A stretch of DNA of 64,000 nt from Flammeovirga kamogawensis (GCF_018736065.1 NZ_CP076129.1:1377501-1441500); one strand, 5' to 3'; counted from the first letter of the stretch, positions 25,460-35,483 are shown. The notes: generated by a model from the letters alone, not told the origin. Translations and numbers: made by a program.

Positions 25460-28300
25460 ATGAAAAAGATATTAGCACTATTATTAATGTGTTTGTCAAT
25501 GCAGACACTAATAGCACAAGAAAAAGAAAAATCCAATTTTGGTTTACGAGCTCCACAAGATCCTAACACTGTACCTAAATCTAAATCTAAAACAATTGAT
25601 AAGGCATTAAGAGTAGGACCAGAAGTAAAAAGTGTAACAAAGGTATCTGAGGAAAATGAAATTATTATTCAAGACAATTGGACATTAATTGAAGAAGAAA
25701 AATTAAGACACACCGGTTTTGATATTTCTACAGCAGATTATAATGACGATGATTGGTATACAGCAACAGTTCCAGGTACGGTATTAACTACATTAGTAAA
25801 TGAAGGTGTTTATCCAGATCCTTATTTTGGCGTATATAATACAAGCATTCCTGAAGATTTATGCCGTAAAAATTGGTGGTATCGAACTACTTTTTCTGTC
25901 CCTCAAACACAGGGAAATTCAGAGAAAAAATATTTAATCTTAAATGGTATTAATTATAGAGCAATTGTTTGGGTGAACGGTACAAAAGTAGGTCGTTTAG
26001 ATGGTGCTTTTGTAACAGGTAAATTCGATATCACTGCTTTAGTTCAAGATAATAATACAATTGCTGTTCAGGTTTTGCCTCCACCAAACCCAGGTATTCC
26101 CCAAGAAGCTCATTTAGCAGATAGAGGAGTAAATGGAGGTCAACTTTGTATGGATGGGCCAACATTTATTTCGTCTGAAGGATGGGATTGGATTCCTGGT
26201 ATTCGTGATAGAAACATAGGTATTTGGCAAGATGTACGTGTTCGTTTTGAAGGCGGTGTTAGTATAGAAAACCCTTTTGTAGTTACAGACCTTGATTTAC
26301 CAGATTTATCAAAAGCTAAAGTTAATATCACTTCATCTTTTCAGAATAAATCAAAGGATGCAAAAGAAGTTATAGTAGAAGCTAAAATTGAGAACAAAGT
26401 TGTTTCAAAATCATTCAAAATTGAAGGGAATTCTACAGAAGAAATTGCATTATCAGCAGAAGAATTCAAAGAGTTAAACTTTAAGAACCCAAGGTTATGG
26501 TGGCCAAACGGTTATGGTAAGCCAGAACTATATACGTTGGAATTATCAGTAAAAGATAAAGCAGGGAAACAACTTGATAATAAAGTAATTAAGTTTGGTA
26601 TTCGAGAGTTGTCTTTTGGTCTTACAGTAGATGCTGGAGAAAAACAAAATGCTAGAATTGAGTACAACCCACTTAGTGATAATACAAAAGATACTTACTT
26701 TTTAAACAATAGAAAACCAAGAAAAGTACAGCCAGGTGTATTTGTACCTTCAATTGCTGAAGGATATTCGTTAGATCAGTTTAAAAAAGGAGAAGATGCA
26801 CAATTGTCACCTTATTTAGTGATTAAAGTAAACGGAGTAAAGATCTTTGTTAAAGGTGGAAATTGGGGTATGGATGATGGTATGAAACGCGTATCAAGAG
26901 AGCGTTTAGAACCATATATGAAACTGCACCAAGATGCCCATTTTAATTTAATTAGAAACTGGACTGGAGAATCTACAGAAGAAGAATTTTATGCACTTTG
27001 TGATGAATACGGTATGATGGTGTGGAATGACTTCTGGTTATCTACTCAAAATCACAACTTATTACCTAACGATGAGGTATTATTTATGAACAATGCTAAA
27101 GAGGTTGTTCTAAAGTATAGAAATCACCCATCAATAGTAGTTTGGTGTCCTAGAAATGAAGGATATGCTCCAGAAAGTCTTGAAACGAAGTTATCAACGT
27201 TAGTTACAAAATATGATGGTACTCGTTTTTATCAAGGAAACTCAAGAAATTTGAATTTAAAAAGTAGTGGTCCTTGGAAATATGTAAAAGACCCAACTTA
27301 TTATGCTGATCATAAAGTAGGAGGTTTCTCTTCAGAATTAGGAACAACATCAATTCCTACAGCAGAATCTATGAGAAAAATGATGGCTGAAGAAGATTTG
27401 TGGCCAATAAATGATGTTTGGGCTTATCACGATTTCCATTGGGGACAAGAAGACTATGTAGATCATTTAAATGAACTTTATGGAGATGCCACAGGGATTG
27501 ATGATTTCTGTAAAAAGGCACAGTTTATAAACTACAACAGCCATAGAAACATGTTCGAATCTTGGAACAGTAAATTATGGAATAATACAACAGGTTTGTT
27601 ATTATGGATGACACACCCTGCATGGCCAAGTACAGTTTGGCAAGTTTACTCTTGGGATTATGAAACTTTTGGTTCTTATTACGCTAGTAAGAAAGGTAGT
27701 GAGCCAATTCATATTCAGAGAAATGTTCAAAACCAACAAATTGAAATTGCAAATGCTTCGCAAACAGCTTTAACAAAAGCGGTTGCTTCTGTAGATGTTT
27801 TTGATGTTTATGGAAAGAAATTAGCATCAGACTCTTATAAAGTTAATGTCCCAAAAAATCAGTTAACTGTAGTAACTACCACTGATTTGGCTAAGAATAT
27901 TGATACTATATATTTAATTCGATTGACGTTAAGAGATAAAGCAAAAAATATTATTTCTATCAATGAATATTGGGAAAAAAGTGAGGAAGAGAATTTTGAA
28001 GTAATGAATACTTTAGCATCTGTTAAATTAAATGTAAAAGAACTTACAGCTAACTCTAAGTCACGTAAATTTAAAATTTCTAATACATCAAATGTTCCAG
28101 CACTTAATGTAAAATTAAATGCTTTAAGTGCAGCAACTGGAGAAGTTATCCTACCTGCATATTTCTCTGATGGTTACTTTGCTTTATTACCAGGAGAGTC
28201 AAGAATAATTGACCTTGATAAGCTTAACTTAACAGAGGAAATTAAGATTAGAGTAACTGGATATAATGTTTCGGAAGGGAATGTGAGCCCTGTATTTTAG
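25460..28300 (+). CDS. Glycoside hydrolase family 2 enzyme (exo-glucosaminidase/beta-mannosidase-like)
   Basis: A signal peptide (1-20) is followed by a GH2 sugar-binding domain (about 70-230), an Ig-like domain, and a TIM barrel from about 430. The acid/base is Glu567 in 'VVWCPRNEGYAP' and the nucleophile is probably Glu626 in 'GGFSSELGTTSIPT'. Segments such as 'SEGWDWIPGIRDRNIGIW' and 'WKWIRDWTGESTEEEFY'-like 'LIRNWTGESTEEEF' fit the exo-beta-D-glucosaminidase / beta-mannosidase side of GH2. The 946 residues are normal for this group. The position beside a sulfatase-rich locus suggests it removes terminal sugars from a glycan in the periplasm. No membrane anchor is seen. The exact sugar cannot be decided from sequence. 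Confidence 0.85.
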   Translation: MKKILALLLMCLSMQTLIAQEKEKSNFGLRAPQDPNTVPKSKSKTIDKALRVGPEVKSVTKVSEENEIIIQDNWTLIEEEKLRHTGFDISTADYNDDDWYTATVPGTVLTTLVNEGVYPDPYFGVYNTSIPEDLCRKNWWYRTTFSVPQTQGNSEKKYLILNGINYRAIVWVNGTKVGRLDGAFVTGKFDITALVQDNNTIAVQVLPPPNPGIPQEAHLADRGVNGGQLCMDGPTFISSEGWDWIPGIRDRNIGIWQDVRVRFEGGVSIENPFVVTDLDLPDLSKAKVNITSSFQNKSKDAKEVIVEAKIENKVVSKSFKIEGNSTEEIALSAEEFKELNFKNPRLWWPNGYGKPELYTLELSVKDKAGKQLDNKVIKFGIRELSFGLTVDAGEKQNARIEYNPLSDNTKDTYFLNNRKPRKVQPGVFVPSIAEGYSLDQFKKGEDAQLSPYLVIKVNGVKIFVKGGNWGMDDGMKRVSRERLEPYMKLHQDAHFNLIRNWTGESTEEEFYALCDEYGMMVWNDFWLSTQNHNLLPNDEVLFMNNAKEVVLKYRNHPSIVVWCPRNEGYAPESLETKLSTLVTKYDGTRFYQGNSRNLNLKSSGPWKYVKDPTYYADHKVGGFSSELGTTSIPTAESMRKMMAEEDLWPINDVWAYHDFHWGQEDYVDHLNELYGDATGIDDFCKKAQFINYNSHRNMFESWNSKLWNNTTGLLLWMTHPAWPSTVWQVYSWDYETFGSYYASKKGSEPIHIQRNVQNQQIEIANASQTALTKAVASVDVFDVYGKKLASDSYKVNVPKNQLTVVTTTDLAKNIDTIYLIRLTLRDKAKNIISINEYWEKSEEENFEVMNTLASVKLNVKELTANSKSRKFKISNTSNVPALNVKLNALSAATGEVILPAYFSDGYFALLPGESRIIDLDKLNLTEEIKIRVTGYNVSEGNVSPVF

Positions 28301-28332
28301 TAGATAATATTCTTTTTTTATATAGCTTTTGT

Positions 28333-28368
28333 AACCTGGCTAAGACTTTGTCTTAGTCAGGTTTTTTT
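28333..28368 (+). terminator. Terminator after the GH2 gene
   Basis: Arms 28333-28346 (aacctggctaagac) and 28350-28363 (gtcttagtcaggtt, one G-U) are followed by TTTTTT. Confidence 0.88.
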
Positions 28369-28420
28369 ATTCTTTGTTTTAAATTATTTTTGAGTTCAAT
28401 ACTAGATAACTCAAAACTTT

Positions 28421-28936
28421 ATGACCACACCACTATTTTATATTAAGAGGATACTGATTGCTACGTTATTTTTTGTAACCATCTATTCGTTAGTTTATAT
28501 ATATGAAGACAGGCCAATTGATGTTTTTAACTTATTCTATATTTCTATTGTAAATGCTCTGTTTATGACTTGGATTTCAATAAAGTATCAGAAAAAGCAA
28601 CTGAAAGCTATAGGCTTAGAGAAGATAGAAGTAGCAGATTTGTATGTAAAACAAAAAGCCATTTTTACTAAAGATGTTTCACTTACTACCTTATTTGATC
28701 ACTTAAATAGGACTTTAAAAAGTGTTCAATGGAAGTTGGACACCAATATTAATGAGATTGAGGGACGGACCAAACCCTCTTTATCTTCTTTTTTTGGTGA
28801 AAAAATAACAATAGTATTAATTAATGATAATACTTTTGAAGTGAAGAGTAAGCCTAACTTTTTTTTGACTCAATTTGATGCAGGGGTTAATCGAAAGAAC
28901 ATTTATGATATAGAAAAATTTATAGTGGCATTGTAA
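28421..28936 (+). CDS. Membrane protein of unknown function, 171 aa
   Basis: Two hydrophobic helices (about 8-28 and 38-55) are followed by a cytoplasmic or periplasmic domain (about 60-171) with 'GLEKIEVADLYVKQKAIFT' and 'FEVKSKPNFFLTQFDAGVNRKNIYDIEKFI'. The soluble part looks alpha/beta. No family is recognised. It lies between the GH2 gene and a sulfatase gene on the same strand, but its role in the locus is not evident. Confidence 0.5.
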   Translation: MTTPLFYIKRILIATLFFVTIYSLVYIYEDRPIDVFNLFYISIVNALFMTWISIKYQKKQLKAIGLEKIEVADLYVKQKAIFTKDVSLTTLFDHLNRTLKSVQWKLDTNINEIEGRTKPSLSSFFGEKITIVLINDNTFEVKSKPNFFLTQFDAGVNRKNIYDIEKFIVAL

Positions 28937-29145
28937 AAAATGACTCCTGAAAGTATCTTAGAATAAGTACTTTAAATATATTGAAAATAGGTGCTTTAGG
29001 ATAGATTTTGAAATAATTTGACTTAATCATCAACCCTTTTTTTTAGCTGCCAATTTATATTTATGAAGTCTCTATTTAGTAATAGTTTAACTGTACTTTT
29101 TAGTAGGATTTGATATAATAATGATCATCTAATAACAAAAGTGGA

Positions 29146-31044
29146 ATGAAATTTTTTAGTATAAAATCAATCATCAATCTAGGTATTGTCATACTTATTT
29201 TAACACCCTATGCAGCCAAATCACAAGAAAGGCCTAACGTGTTATTTTTAACGTCAGACGATTTAAACTTTGATTCGATAGGAGCGTACGGTGCTAAAGT
29301 GAAAAATACAACCCCCAATATTGATAAACTATCTGAGGAAGGAATGCTGTTTCAACACGCATACGTGCAAGCTCCAAACTGTTGTCCCTCTCGAAATGTT
29401 TTTCATACCGGAAATTATTCTCATAATAGTGGAGTAGAAGGTTTTTTTAGTGTTGATTTCCCTCAAGCAACATTACCAGAAGCCTTAAGAAACAACGGTT
29501 ATTTTACAGGTATTATTCAAAAAGTAGTGGATTCTGCACCTACAAATAACAGTAAAAAATATTGGGATTATGTAGCTTCTTTCGAAAATATAAATTCAAG
29601 AACAGCGAATAAATATAAGGTAGCATTTGAAGAGTTATTGCAAGAAGCCAAGACTTCAAATAAACCATTTTATGCTTCCGTAAATGTACAAGACCCACAT
29701 CTACCATTTTATAGAGGTGAAGATACTAAAGATGGTTTTGATAAAAATCCCCCATCCTTAATTTATCATCAAGATGACATTCCTATTCATCCAGTTCTTC
29801 CTCAGTATGATAATTTTAAAGAAGAAATGACAGATTATTATAATACTGTTAGAAGGGGAGATGATTGTATTGGAGATATATTAAAAGTACTTGAAGATGC
29901 AGGAATGATGTCAAATACTTTGATTGTCTATATTTCAGATCATGGTATGGCATTTCCATTTGTGAAGTCAAATTTATATCCTCAGAGTGTTAAAACCCCA
30001 TGGATTGTAGTTTGGCCTAATGAAGTAAAAGCAGGTGAAATAGACACCAAACATATGATTTCAGCAATTGATATGATGCCTACAATTCTTGAAGCTACAA
30101 ATACCGAAGTACCAGGACCGTTAGCTGGTAGTTCATTGTTAGGTGTTTTAAAAGGAGAAGTTGAAGAGGATAGGGAATATGTTTTTGTAGAACACAATGA
30201 AGGTCCTACAGCAGAACCTCGTCCTATGCGTGCAGTGCATTCAAAAGATTTTGTGTATATTTTTAATGCTTGGGGTACAGGGGATTATCTTGCAACAATG
30301 GAATGTCGTTGGTACAGATCGTATGCAACCTATATTACATTATCCAAAGAACATGATGAAATAAAAGAAAGGGTTGATTTCTTAAATTATCGAACTGTTG
30401 AAGAATTGTATGATGTTAAAAATGATCCCTATTCAAAGCACAATCTGATCAATGACCCTGAATATGCAGAAGTGTTGGAGGACCTTAGAACAAGAATGGA
30501 AAATTGGATGAGAACAACCAATGATTTTGCATTAGAAGGATATCTAGTGAAAGATGATACGACTAAACTTAAAGCGTTTATGGAAGAGAGAATTGAAATT
30601 TCTCAAGAACGTGCAACACGCTTAGAGTGGAAGCGAAACATTAAAAATGAAAATAGACCTGAAGGTAAATTAACGGAATTAGGTGCATCTAATCTTGTAG
30701 AATTCTCTTCTGAAGAGGAAGAGGATGAAGAACAAGAGGATACTGATAATGAGGGAAATGATGAGAGTATCGAAGAAAATACTACAGTAATGAGTAGTTT
30801 AAAAGGTCAACAAGAAGGAGTCGTTTTTTACCCTAATCCAATAAAAAATGGAGAGAAAATTAAACTCAATATAAATGATGTTGTAGATGTTAGAATCATT
30901 GATCAACAAGGGCGTGTAGTTTTTGATAAAAAAAGTATAACATCTTCAATTGTAATAAATGGTTTGAGCTTTGGAGTTTATTTTGTTCATATTCTAAAAT
31001 CTGATAAAACTATTCATATAAGTGAATTAATAGTTAGTAAATAG
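29146..31044 (+). CDS. S1-family sulfatase with a T9SS C-terminal tail
   Basis: A signal peptide (1-26) precedes an S1 sulfatase domain: 'PNVLFLTSDDL' supplies the metal-binding Asp pair, and Cys79 in 'NCCPSRNVF' is the residue converted to formylglycine (C-x-P-S-R). 'YISDHG' and 'KSNLYPQSVKTPWIV' are further conserved blocks. From residue ~525 an acidic linker rich in Glu/Asp leads to a ~75-residue C-terminal domain ('VVFYPNPIKNGEKIKLN' ... 'GVYFVHILKSD' ... 'ELIVSK') of the T9SS type A sorting kind. The sulfatase part resembles the gene at 35484 (shared 'LYD...NDP', 'NWM', 'LKWKR'). It should be exported and attached to the surface to remove sulfate from a glycan. 632 residues. Confidence 0.9.
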   Translation: MKFFSIKSIINLGIVILILTPYAAKSQERPNVLFLTSDDLNFDSIGAYGAKVKNTTPNIDKLSEEGMLFQHAYVQAPNCCPSRNVFHTGNYSHNSGVEGFFSVDFPQATLPEALRNNGYFTGIIQKVVDSAPTNNSKKYWDYVASFENINSRTANKYKVAFEELLQEAKTSNKPFYASVNVQDPHLPFYRGEDTKDGFDKNPPSLIYHQDDIPIHPVLPQYDNFKEEMTDYYNTVRRGDDCIGDILKVLEDAGMMSNTLIVYISDHGMAFPFVKSNLYPQSVKTPWIVVWPNEVKAGEIDTKHMISAIDMMPTILEATNTEVPGPLAGSSLLGVLKGEVEEDREYVFVEHNEGPTAEPRPMRAVHSKDFVYIFNAWGTGDYLATMECRWYRSYATYITLSKEHDEIKERVDFLNYRTVEELYDVKNDPYSKHNLINDPEYAEVLEDLRTRMENWMRTTNDFALEGYLVKDDTTKLKAFMEERIEISQERATRLEWKRNIKNENRPEGKLTELGASNLVEFSSEEEEDEEQEDTDNEGNDESIEENTTVMSSLKGQQEGVVFYPNPIKNGEKIKLNINDVVDVRIIDQQGRVVFDKKSITSSIVINGLSFGVYFVHILKSDKTIHISELIVSK

Positions 31045-31111
31045 CTATTACCTTCTTTTGATGAAAAGTGGATAGTTTTAAATAACGATACTGTTTGGAT
31101 TTCAAATAAAA

Positions 31112-31149
31112 GGCTGTCTCATAATTAAAAAAATGAGTCAGTTTTTTTT
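31112..31149 (+). terminator. Terminator after the sulfatase gene
   Basis: ctgtctcat and atgagtcag form a stem with one T-T mismatch, followed by a run of nine T. It closes the gene ending at 31044. Confidence 0.65.
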
Positions 31150-31191
31150 TATCATTATTTTAATGAAATCCACACAGAAAACTTTCAGTAA

Positions 31192-31704
31192 AAAAAGTAG
31201 TATTTGGTGGATCTAGTATAATGTATCCACAGAAAGTAAAAGAATTAATTTTACGCTCTGTTTTCCTAGGTAATAAATTTTCAATTGATCATTTTATTAA
31301 TGGAGCCTAATAAAATATTTTATGAAACTAAAGACGAGATCAATACATTTAGTTATGAGTTGACATACCATGAATTTTATATATTTATTACTAGTATTTC
31401 AGATGGTCAAGTTTATCAATTTTGATAAAGATTTCCCTTACAAATCTTCATCAAAATTGGAAGCTCATTACTTAACTAACAATTGTTTTATGGAGGAAAA
31501 CCATATATTGAATAGTACAAATGAAATTTAAAATATACCAACTCATATTATTCATGGTAGAAATTATTTAATTTATTCATATGTTATGGCAGAACTTCAT
31601 AAGTATCTTAAAATTTATAACCTTTATATTTAGATTGTGGACATTCTGATAAAGAACCATTAATTGAAAATAAATGAAAAGAAATCTTAGAGACAAAAGT
31701 GTAG
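31192..31704 (+). pseudogene. Decayed proline iminopeptidase
   Basis: Short frames in this stretch translate to pieces of a proline iminopeptidase in the right order. 'VVFGGS' then 'YPQKVKELILRSVFLG' match the nucleophile elbow and 'ERVKELILRGIFL' helix, with the 'WGSTLALAYAQ' part deleted. Then come 'SKLEAHYLTNNCFMEENH', matching the 'ENHYF...GF' segment, and 'IPTHIIHGRN' with 'AELHKYLKI' and 'DCGHSDKEPLIE', matching 'IPG.IVQGRYD', 'AWELHKA' and 'AGHSAFEP'. Several in-frame stops and frame changes are present. No intact gene is possible. Confidence 0.75.
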
Positions 31705-31811
31705 CATGTGATCGGATTTAATAGGTCGATATTAAAGGTGTTATTTGGTTATACTGACAGTGTGATTTTTTATACAATTCAATAATTAAAATTTTAGCTT
31801 GCAACATAAAA

Positions 31812-31861
31812 AAGGTTGCCCCGTCATCTTTACTAAGATTTTGAGACAACCCTCTTTAGTA
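31812..31861 (-). terminator. Terminator of the sulfatase at 31897
   Basis: On the minus strand GGTTGTCTC and GGGGCAACC pair (two G-U pairs) and the T run follows. It sits between the pseudogene and the sulfatase and ends transcription of the latter. Confidence 0.6.
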
Positions 31862-31896
31862 TTTCGAAACCATTAATTCGATGTCACAATAATATA

Positions 31897-33501
31897 TTAG
31901 GATACTGTACGATACATATAATTCACTTTTGCTCCTTTCCAACCTGTTTCATCTAACCAATTCTGCAATGCATTTTCCAGTTCAAGGATTTGCTTGTTAA
32001 ATTTACTGTCATTGATTATATTTTTTGATTCACCCGGATCATTCTTTAAGTCATAAAAGAAACTATCACCATCAGGATACATGACTAATTTGTATTGCTC
32101 ACCACGTACCATAAAAGCACCTTTTGCAGTTTCTAACACCTCACGACCACCTTTTGGATGTGGTTTGATACGTTCACAGAATGAATATTTAGGTGCTAAT
32201 GATTTATCTTTCTCACCCGTTAAGAATGGAATAATATCTATACCTGCCACATCTTCTTTGTATTCCGTATCTGTAAACGATAAAATAGTAGGTTTGATAT
32301 CGACAAGACTTACTGGGATATCAGATACACCCGGTTTGATGAGTTTAGGGTAACGGATCATGAAAGGAATAGCGGCAATATCATCATAAAACGACTCATT
32401 GACCTTCCAAACCATTCCATGTTCGCCCATCATGTCACCATGGTCAGCCGTAAAGATGATGAGCGTTTCATCAAGTACACCTTGAGCTTCTAGTTCTCCT
32501 AAAATTCTTCCAACTCTGTCATCAAGATATTTTACAGCACCGTAATAGATACGTAAAAACTCTCTCAGGCCTTCATCACCATATCCTTTTACCATTCTTC
32601 TAGACCATGATTTGTCAAACTTAGTCTCTGGTAATTTTGTTAGTGGCATCTGTAAAGAATCTGGATTAAATAGTCCATAATATGGGTCAGGCACAAAGTT
32701 TGGATCATGCGGCCATATAAATGATGTTGTAATCATAAACGGCTTGTCTTGAGCCGTCGCATTTTTGATAGAAGCAACGGTACGATTGGCTAAAATATCA
32801 TCAATCCAATCTTCAGGTTTTAACCTTAAACGCCCCATTTTGATCACAAAGTCCCTGTGTTTGACATCCTTCCAAACATTTTCTAAATGATCTCTTTTAT
32901 CTACCATTGATTCACTTACCTCTACAGGCCAAAATTGATTGTAGAAATTCATCCAATCCTGTCCATCTTCCTTACGCACCGTAATTTGTCTATCGGCCAT
33001 CTCTTGTTTATACTGATAAGCATAATCATACTGATCCTTATAATAAGGTAAGTAATTTAGGGAATCACTTTCTACATGCCATTTGCCATATTGGTGAGTA
33101 GCATAACCTTCTTGATTTAGCAACTTACCGGTAGTTTCATCATTAATATTGATTCCATCTTCCTGCTTAGATCCTAAGTTGTGCACCACACCATGTTGAT
33201 GTGGGTAGAGTCCAGTTACAATAGAAGCACGAGAAGGAGAACAAAAAGGAGTAGCACTATAAGCTCTATTAAACTTAACTCCTTCCTTCGCAATTCTGTC
33301 AATATTTGGTGTAGGTACAGGTCCTCCATAGCAGCTTAAAGCCTTGTAATTGAGTTGGTCACACATGATTACCAACACATTAGGTTGCTTAGACTTTTGC
33401 GTAACCGTCTTTTTATTTGATATCGATCCGCAATTTGTACTTAGTAGCAAGAGTAGTAATCCTACAAATAGATTGTTAGCTTTATAATTCATACATTTCA
33501 T
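31897..33501 (-). CDS. S1-family sulfatase, lipoprotein
   Basis: I start at the ATG at 33501 (a lipoprotein leader with the lipobox 'LSTNC'); the open frame extends to 33519. The next ATG, at 33492, is also possible. The S1 domain has 'PNVLVIMCDQL', the modification Cys87 in 'PFCSPSRASIV', 'YGKWHVE', and 'IIFTADHGDMMGEHGM' carrying the metal-binding His residues. It probably sits in the outer or inner membrane as a lipoprotein, removing sulfate from an oligosaccharide. It ends at the terminator at 31812. Sampled lines average about 38% G+C against about 31% for neighbouring sulfatases, a possible sign of recent transfer. Confidence 0.88.
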   Translation of the reverse strand: MKCMNYKANNLFVGLLLLLLSTNCGSISNKKTVTQKSKQPNVLVIMCDQLNYKALSCYGGPVPTPNIDRIAKEGVKFNRAYSATPFCSPSRASIVTGLYPHQHGVVHNLGSKQEDGININDETTGKLLNQEGYATHQYGKWHVESDSLNYLPYYKDQYDYAYQYKQEMADRQITVRKEDGQDWMNFYNQFWPVEVSESMVDKRDHLENVWKDVKHRDFVIKMGRLRLKPEDWIDDILANRTVASIKNATAQDKPFMITTSFIWPHDPNFVPDPYYGLFNPDSLQMPLTKLPETKFDKSWSRRMVKGYGDEGLREFLRIYYGAVKYLDDRVGRILGELEAQGVLDETLIIFTADHGDMMGEHGMVWKVNESFYDDIAAIPFMIRYPKLIKPGVSDIPVSLVDIKPTILSFTDTEYKEDVAGIDIIPFLTGEKDKSLAPKYSFCERIKPHPKGGREVLETAKGAFMVRGEQYKLVMYPDGDSFFYDLKNDPGESKNIINDSKFNKQILELENALQNWLDETGWKGAKVNYMYRTVS

Positions 33502-33640
33502 ATTTTCAAAAAAATCCATAAAGATGTTATTCGAATAATTTGTTTAAAATTAATACTGATACACTTTATGAAAATCCATTTTCGTGTCAAACTAGTGGTA
33601 TTTTATACCAATTGAGTGCAAGTATTATCAAAAGGTCTAT

Positions 33641-35167
33641 TTAGATCTCAAAATATTTAGCAAGGTAAGTATCATTAGATTCCACCATCCATTCTGTCAA
33701 AGCTGTTTTTAGCTCTTCAACTTTTCCTTTATACTTTTTATTGTCAATAACGTTTTTCAATTCTTTAGGGTCTTTCTTTAAATCATACAATGCATCAGGT
33801 CCATTACTATAAAAAACATATTTATAATGACTATCTGTGATCATTCTGCAGACATAATCATTTTTATGTGGATACGTTCTTTCACATACATTATACTTAC
33901 GCCACACTATTTTTTTATCATTCACTAAAGGTTTTAAAGATGCACCTTGTACTTGTTTAGGGATCTCAATTCCACAATAGTCAAGAATGGTAGGCATAAT
34001 ATCTATTATACTTACTTGATGTTTATCTTTCAACATTTTTTTGTTAGTTGAATTAGGTGCTTTTACAATTAAAGGAACACGAACTAATTCATCATAGAAG
34101 CCATCTAAACTTTTACCCATAGCACCAAATCTTCCCTGAATATCACCATGATCTGAAGTGAAAATTATTAATGTATTTTCATACTGACCTGTTTCTTTTA
34201 ATGACTGTATTATGCGACCAACTTCTTCATCCATATATTTCACTTGAGATCTATAAATTGCCAAGTACTCTTTGATTCCTTTTTCACCTACTAATCTGCC
34301 TAATCTTTGGGCATCCATGTTATTTGCATTAGGGTGTACTTTATCAGACTCACTCATATCAACCTTCATGTCTTCTCTATTGTACATGCTAAAATAAGGT
34401 TCAGGCATAGCCCAAGGAATATGTGGGGGATGATAGCTTACAGTAATCATCCATGGTTGTCCTTTTTTAGCTTTTACTGTTCTAATCGCCTCATTTGTAA
34501 TAGAAGTGTGTGGCAATAATTCTACAGGAATAGATGTTTCTCCAGTAGCTAAAATACCTTTATGTTTCCATTTAGTATTTCCGGATGCTTCTGTAAAAAC
34601 TTTACTTTGGTAAAGAGGATATCCCCAAAGTTCTTGATCAGAAGGTTTAGGATTTATTTTTGCCATTTCTTTAGCTAATTTTTCCTTATAGTTTTTATTG
34701 GCATCATAGCTATGCGATTGCCCCTCAAGTAAACTACCTTTGTAGCATTTTAATACTTTTTTCTTTCCAATATGCCATTTACCATAATGTCCTGTAAAGT
34801 ATCCTTTATCAAATAAAATGTTTTCAGTTAATTGATATTCAATTTTTTCGACACCATGTTGTTTGTATTTAGCATTAGGTTTGGAGACTAAATTATTTAT
34901 GATAGTATTGCTATGAGGATACATTCCTGTAACAAAAGTTCCCCTAGCAGGAGAACATGATGGTGTTGTTACTATTGCATTACTGAAATAGGTGCCATTT
35001 TCAGCCAATGTATTTAGATTAGGAGTATCAAAACCTTTATCTACGAAATCTAGACCGTACCAAACATGTTGATCTGTCTGAATGAATAATACATTTGGTT
35101 TCTCTTGCGAAAAAACATTTTTAGTAAAAAAAACTACTAAAAATGTTATAAATAATCTCTTGTTCAT
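33641..35167 (-). CDS. S1-family sulfatase
   Basis: The start is the ATG at 35167; the open frame begins at a TTG two codons earlier. A signal peptide covers residues 1-20. The S1 domain has 'PNVLFIQTDQH', the modification motif C-S-P-A-R with Cys71, 'YGKWHIGKKK' and 'LIIFTSDHGDIQGRFG' (the usual G-E-H is G-R-F here). It resembles the gene at 31897 in overall plan ('REYLAIYRSQVKYMDEEVG' against 'REFLRIYYGAVKYLDDRVG'). It is exported, probably periplasmic. The substrate is not known. The gene is separated from 31897 by 139 bp and may share its transcript. Confidence 0.88.
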   Translation of the reverse strand: MNKRLFITFLVVFFTKNVFSQEKPNVLFIQTDQHVWYGLDFVDKGFDTPNLNTLAENGTYFSNAIVTTPSCSPARGTFVTGMYPHSNTIINNLVSKPNAKYKQHGVEKIEYQLTENILFDKGYFTGHYGKWHIGKKKVLKCYKGSLLEGQSHSYDANKNYKEKLAKEMAKINPKPSDQELWGYPLYQSKVFTEASGNTKWKHKGILATGETSIPVELLPHTSITNEAIRTVKAKKGQPWMITVSYHPPHIPWAMPEPYFSMYNREDMKVDMSESDKVHPNANNMDAQRLGRLVGEKGIKEYLAIYRSQVKYMDEEVGRIIQSLKETGQYENTLIIFTSDHGDIQGRFGAMGKSLDGFYDELVRVPLIVKAPNSTNKKMLKDKHQVSIIDIMPTILDYCGIEIPKQVQGASLKPLVNDKKIVWRKYNVCERTYPHKNDYVCRMITDSHYKYVFYSNGPDALYDLKKDPKELKNVIDNKKYKGKVEELKTALTEWMVESNDTYLAKYFEI

Positions 35168-35483
35168 AGTCAATCAATTTTTGTAAACTCTTTATTATAA
35201 ATAAGAGTTTCTAATAATTTCATTTCACAACTCACAGATTGAGTTTATACACAAAACTATTGAGTATTAATCTTATTAGTGTTTGTGTTTATGCCAAATA
35301 GTTTTAAATATTGGGCACCTGTATTTTCAACATTTAAGTCTTATCAACCTTATAAATATTATACCATTTGAGGTAAGAAAATTTATGGTTAACCGGAAAT
35401 GAACAAATAATCTATTTTTTAAATAAAAAGACTTTACCAACTGAATGATAAAGCCTTTCTATTAAAGTTAAGGGGGAGTGATT
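35168..35483. other. Region between two minus-strand sulfatase genes
   Basis: No gene is seen. It holds a minus-strand terminator-like hairpin (about 35422-35464, AAAGGCTTTATC pairing with GGTAAAGTCTTT) that ends the gene at 35484, and a TAGTTTTG element on the minus strand (35252-35259) fitting TAnnTTTG that may serve the gene at 33641, though without a clear upstream TTG. Confidence 0.4.

Noticed and set aside
31045-31896. An insertion sequence, suggested by similar GGCTGTCTCA / TGAGACAACC sequences at both ends of the gap
   Set aside because: Both are better explained as separate terminator hairpins of the flanking sulfatase genes; no transposase is found between them, only peptidase remnants.
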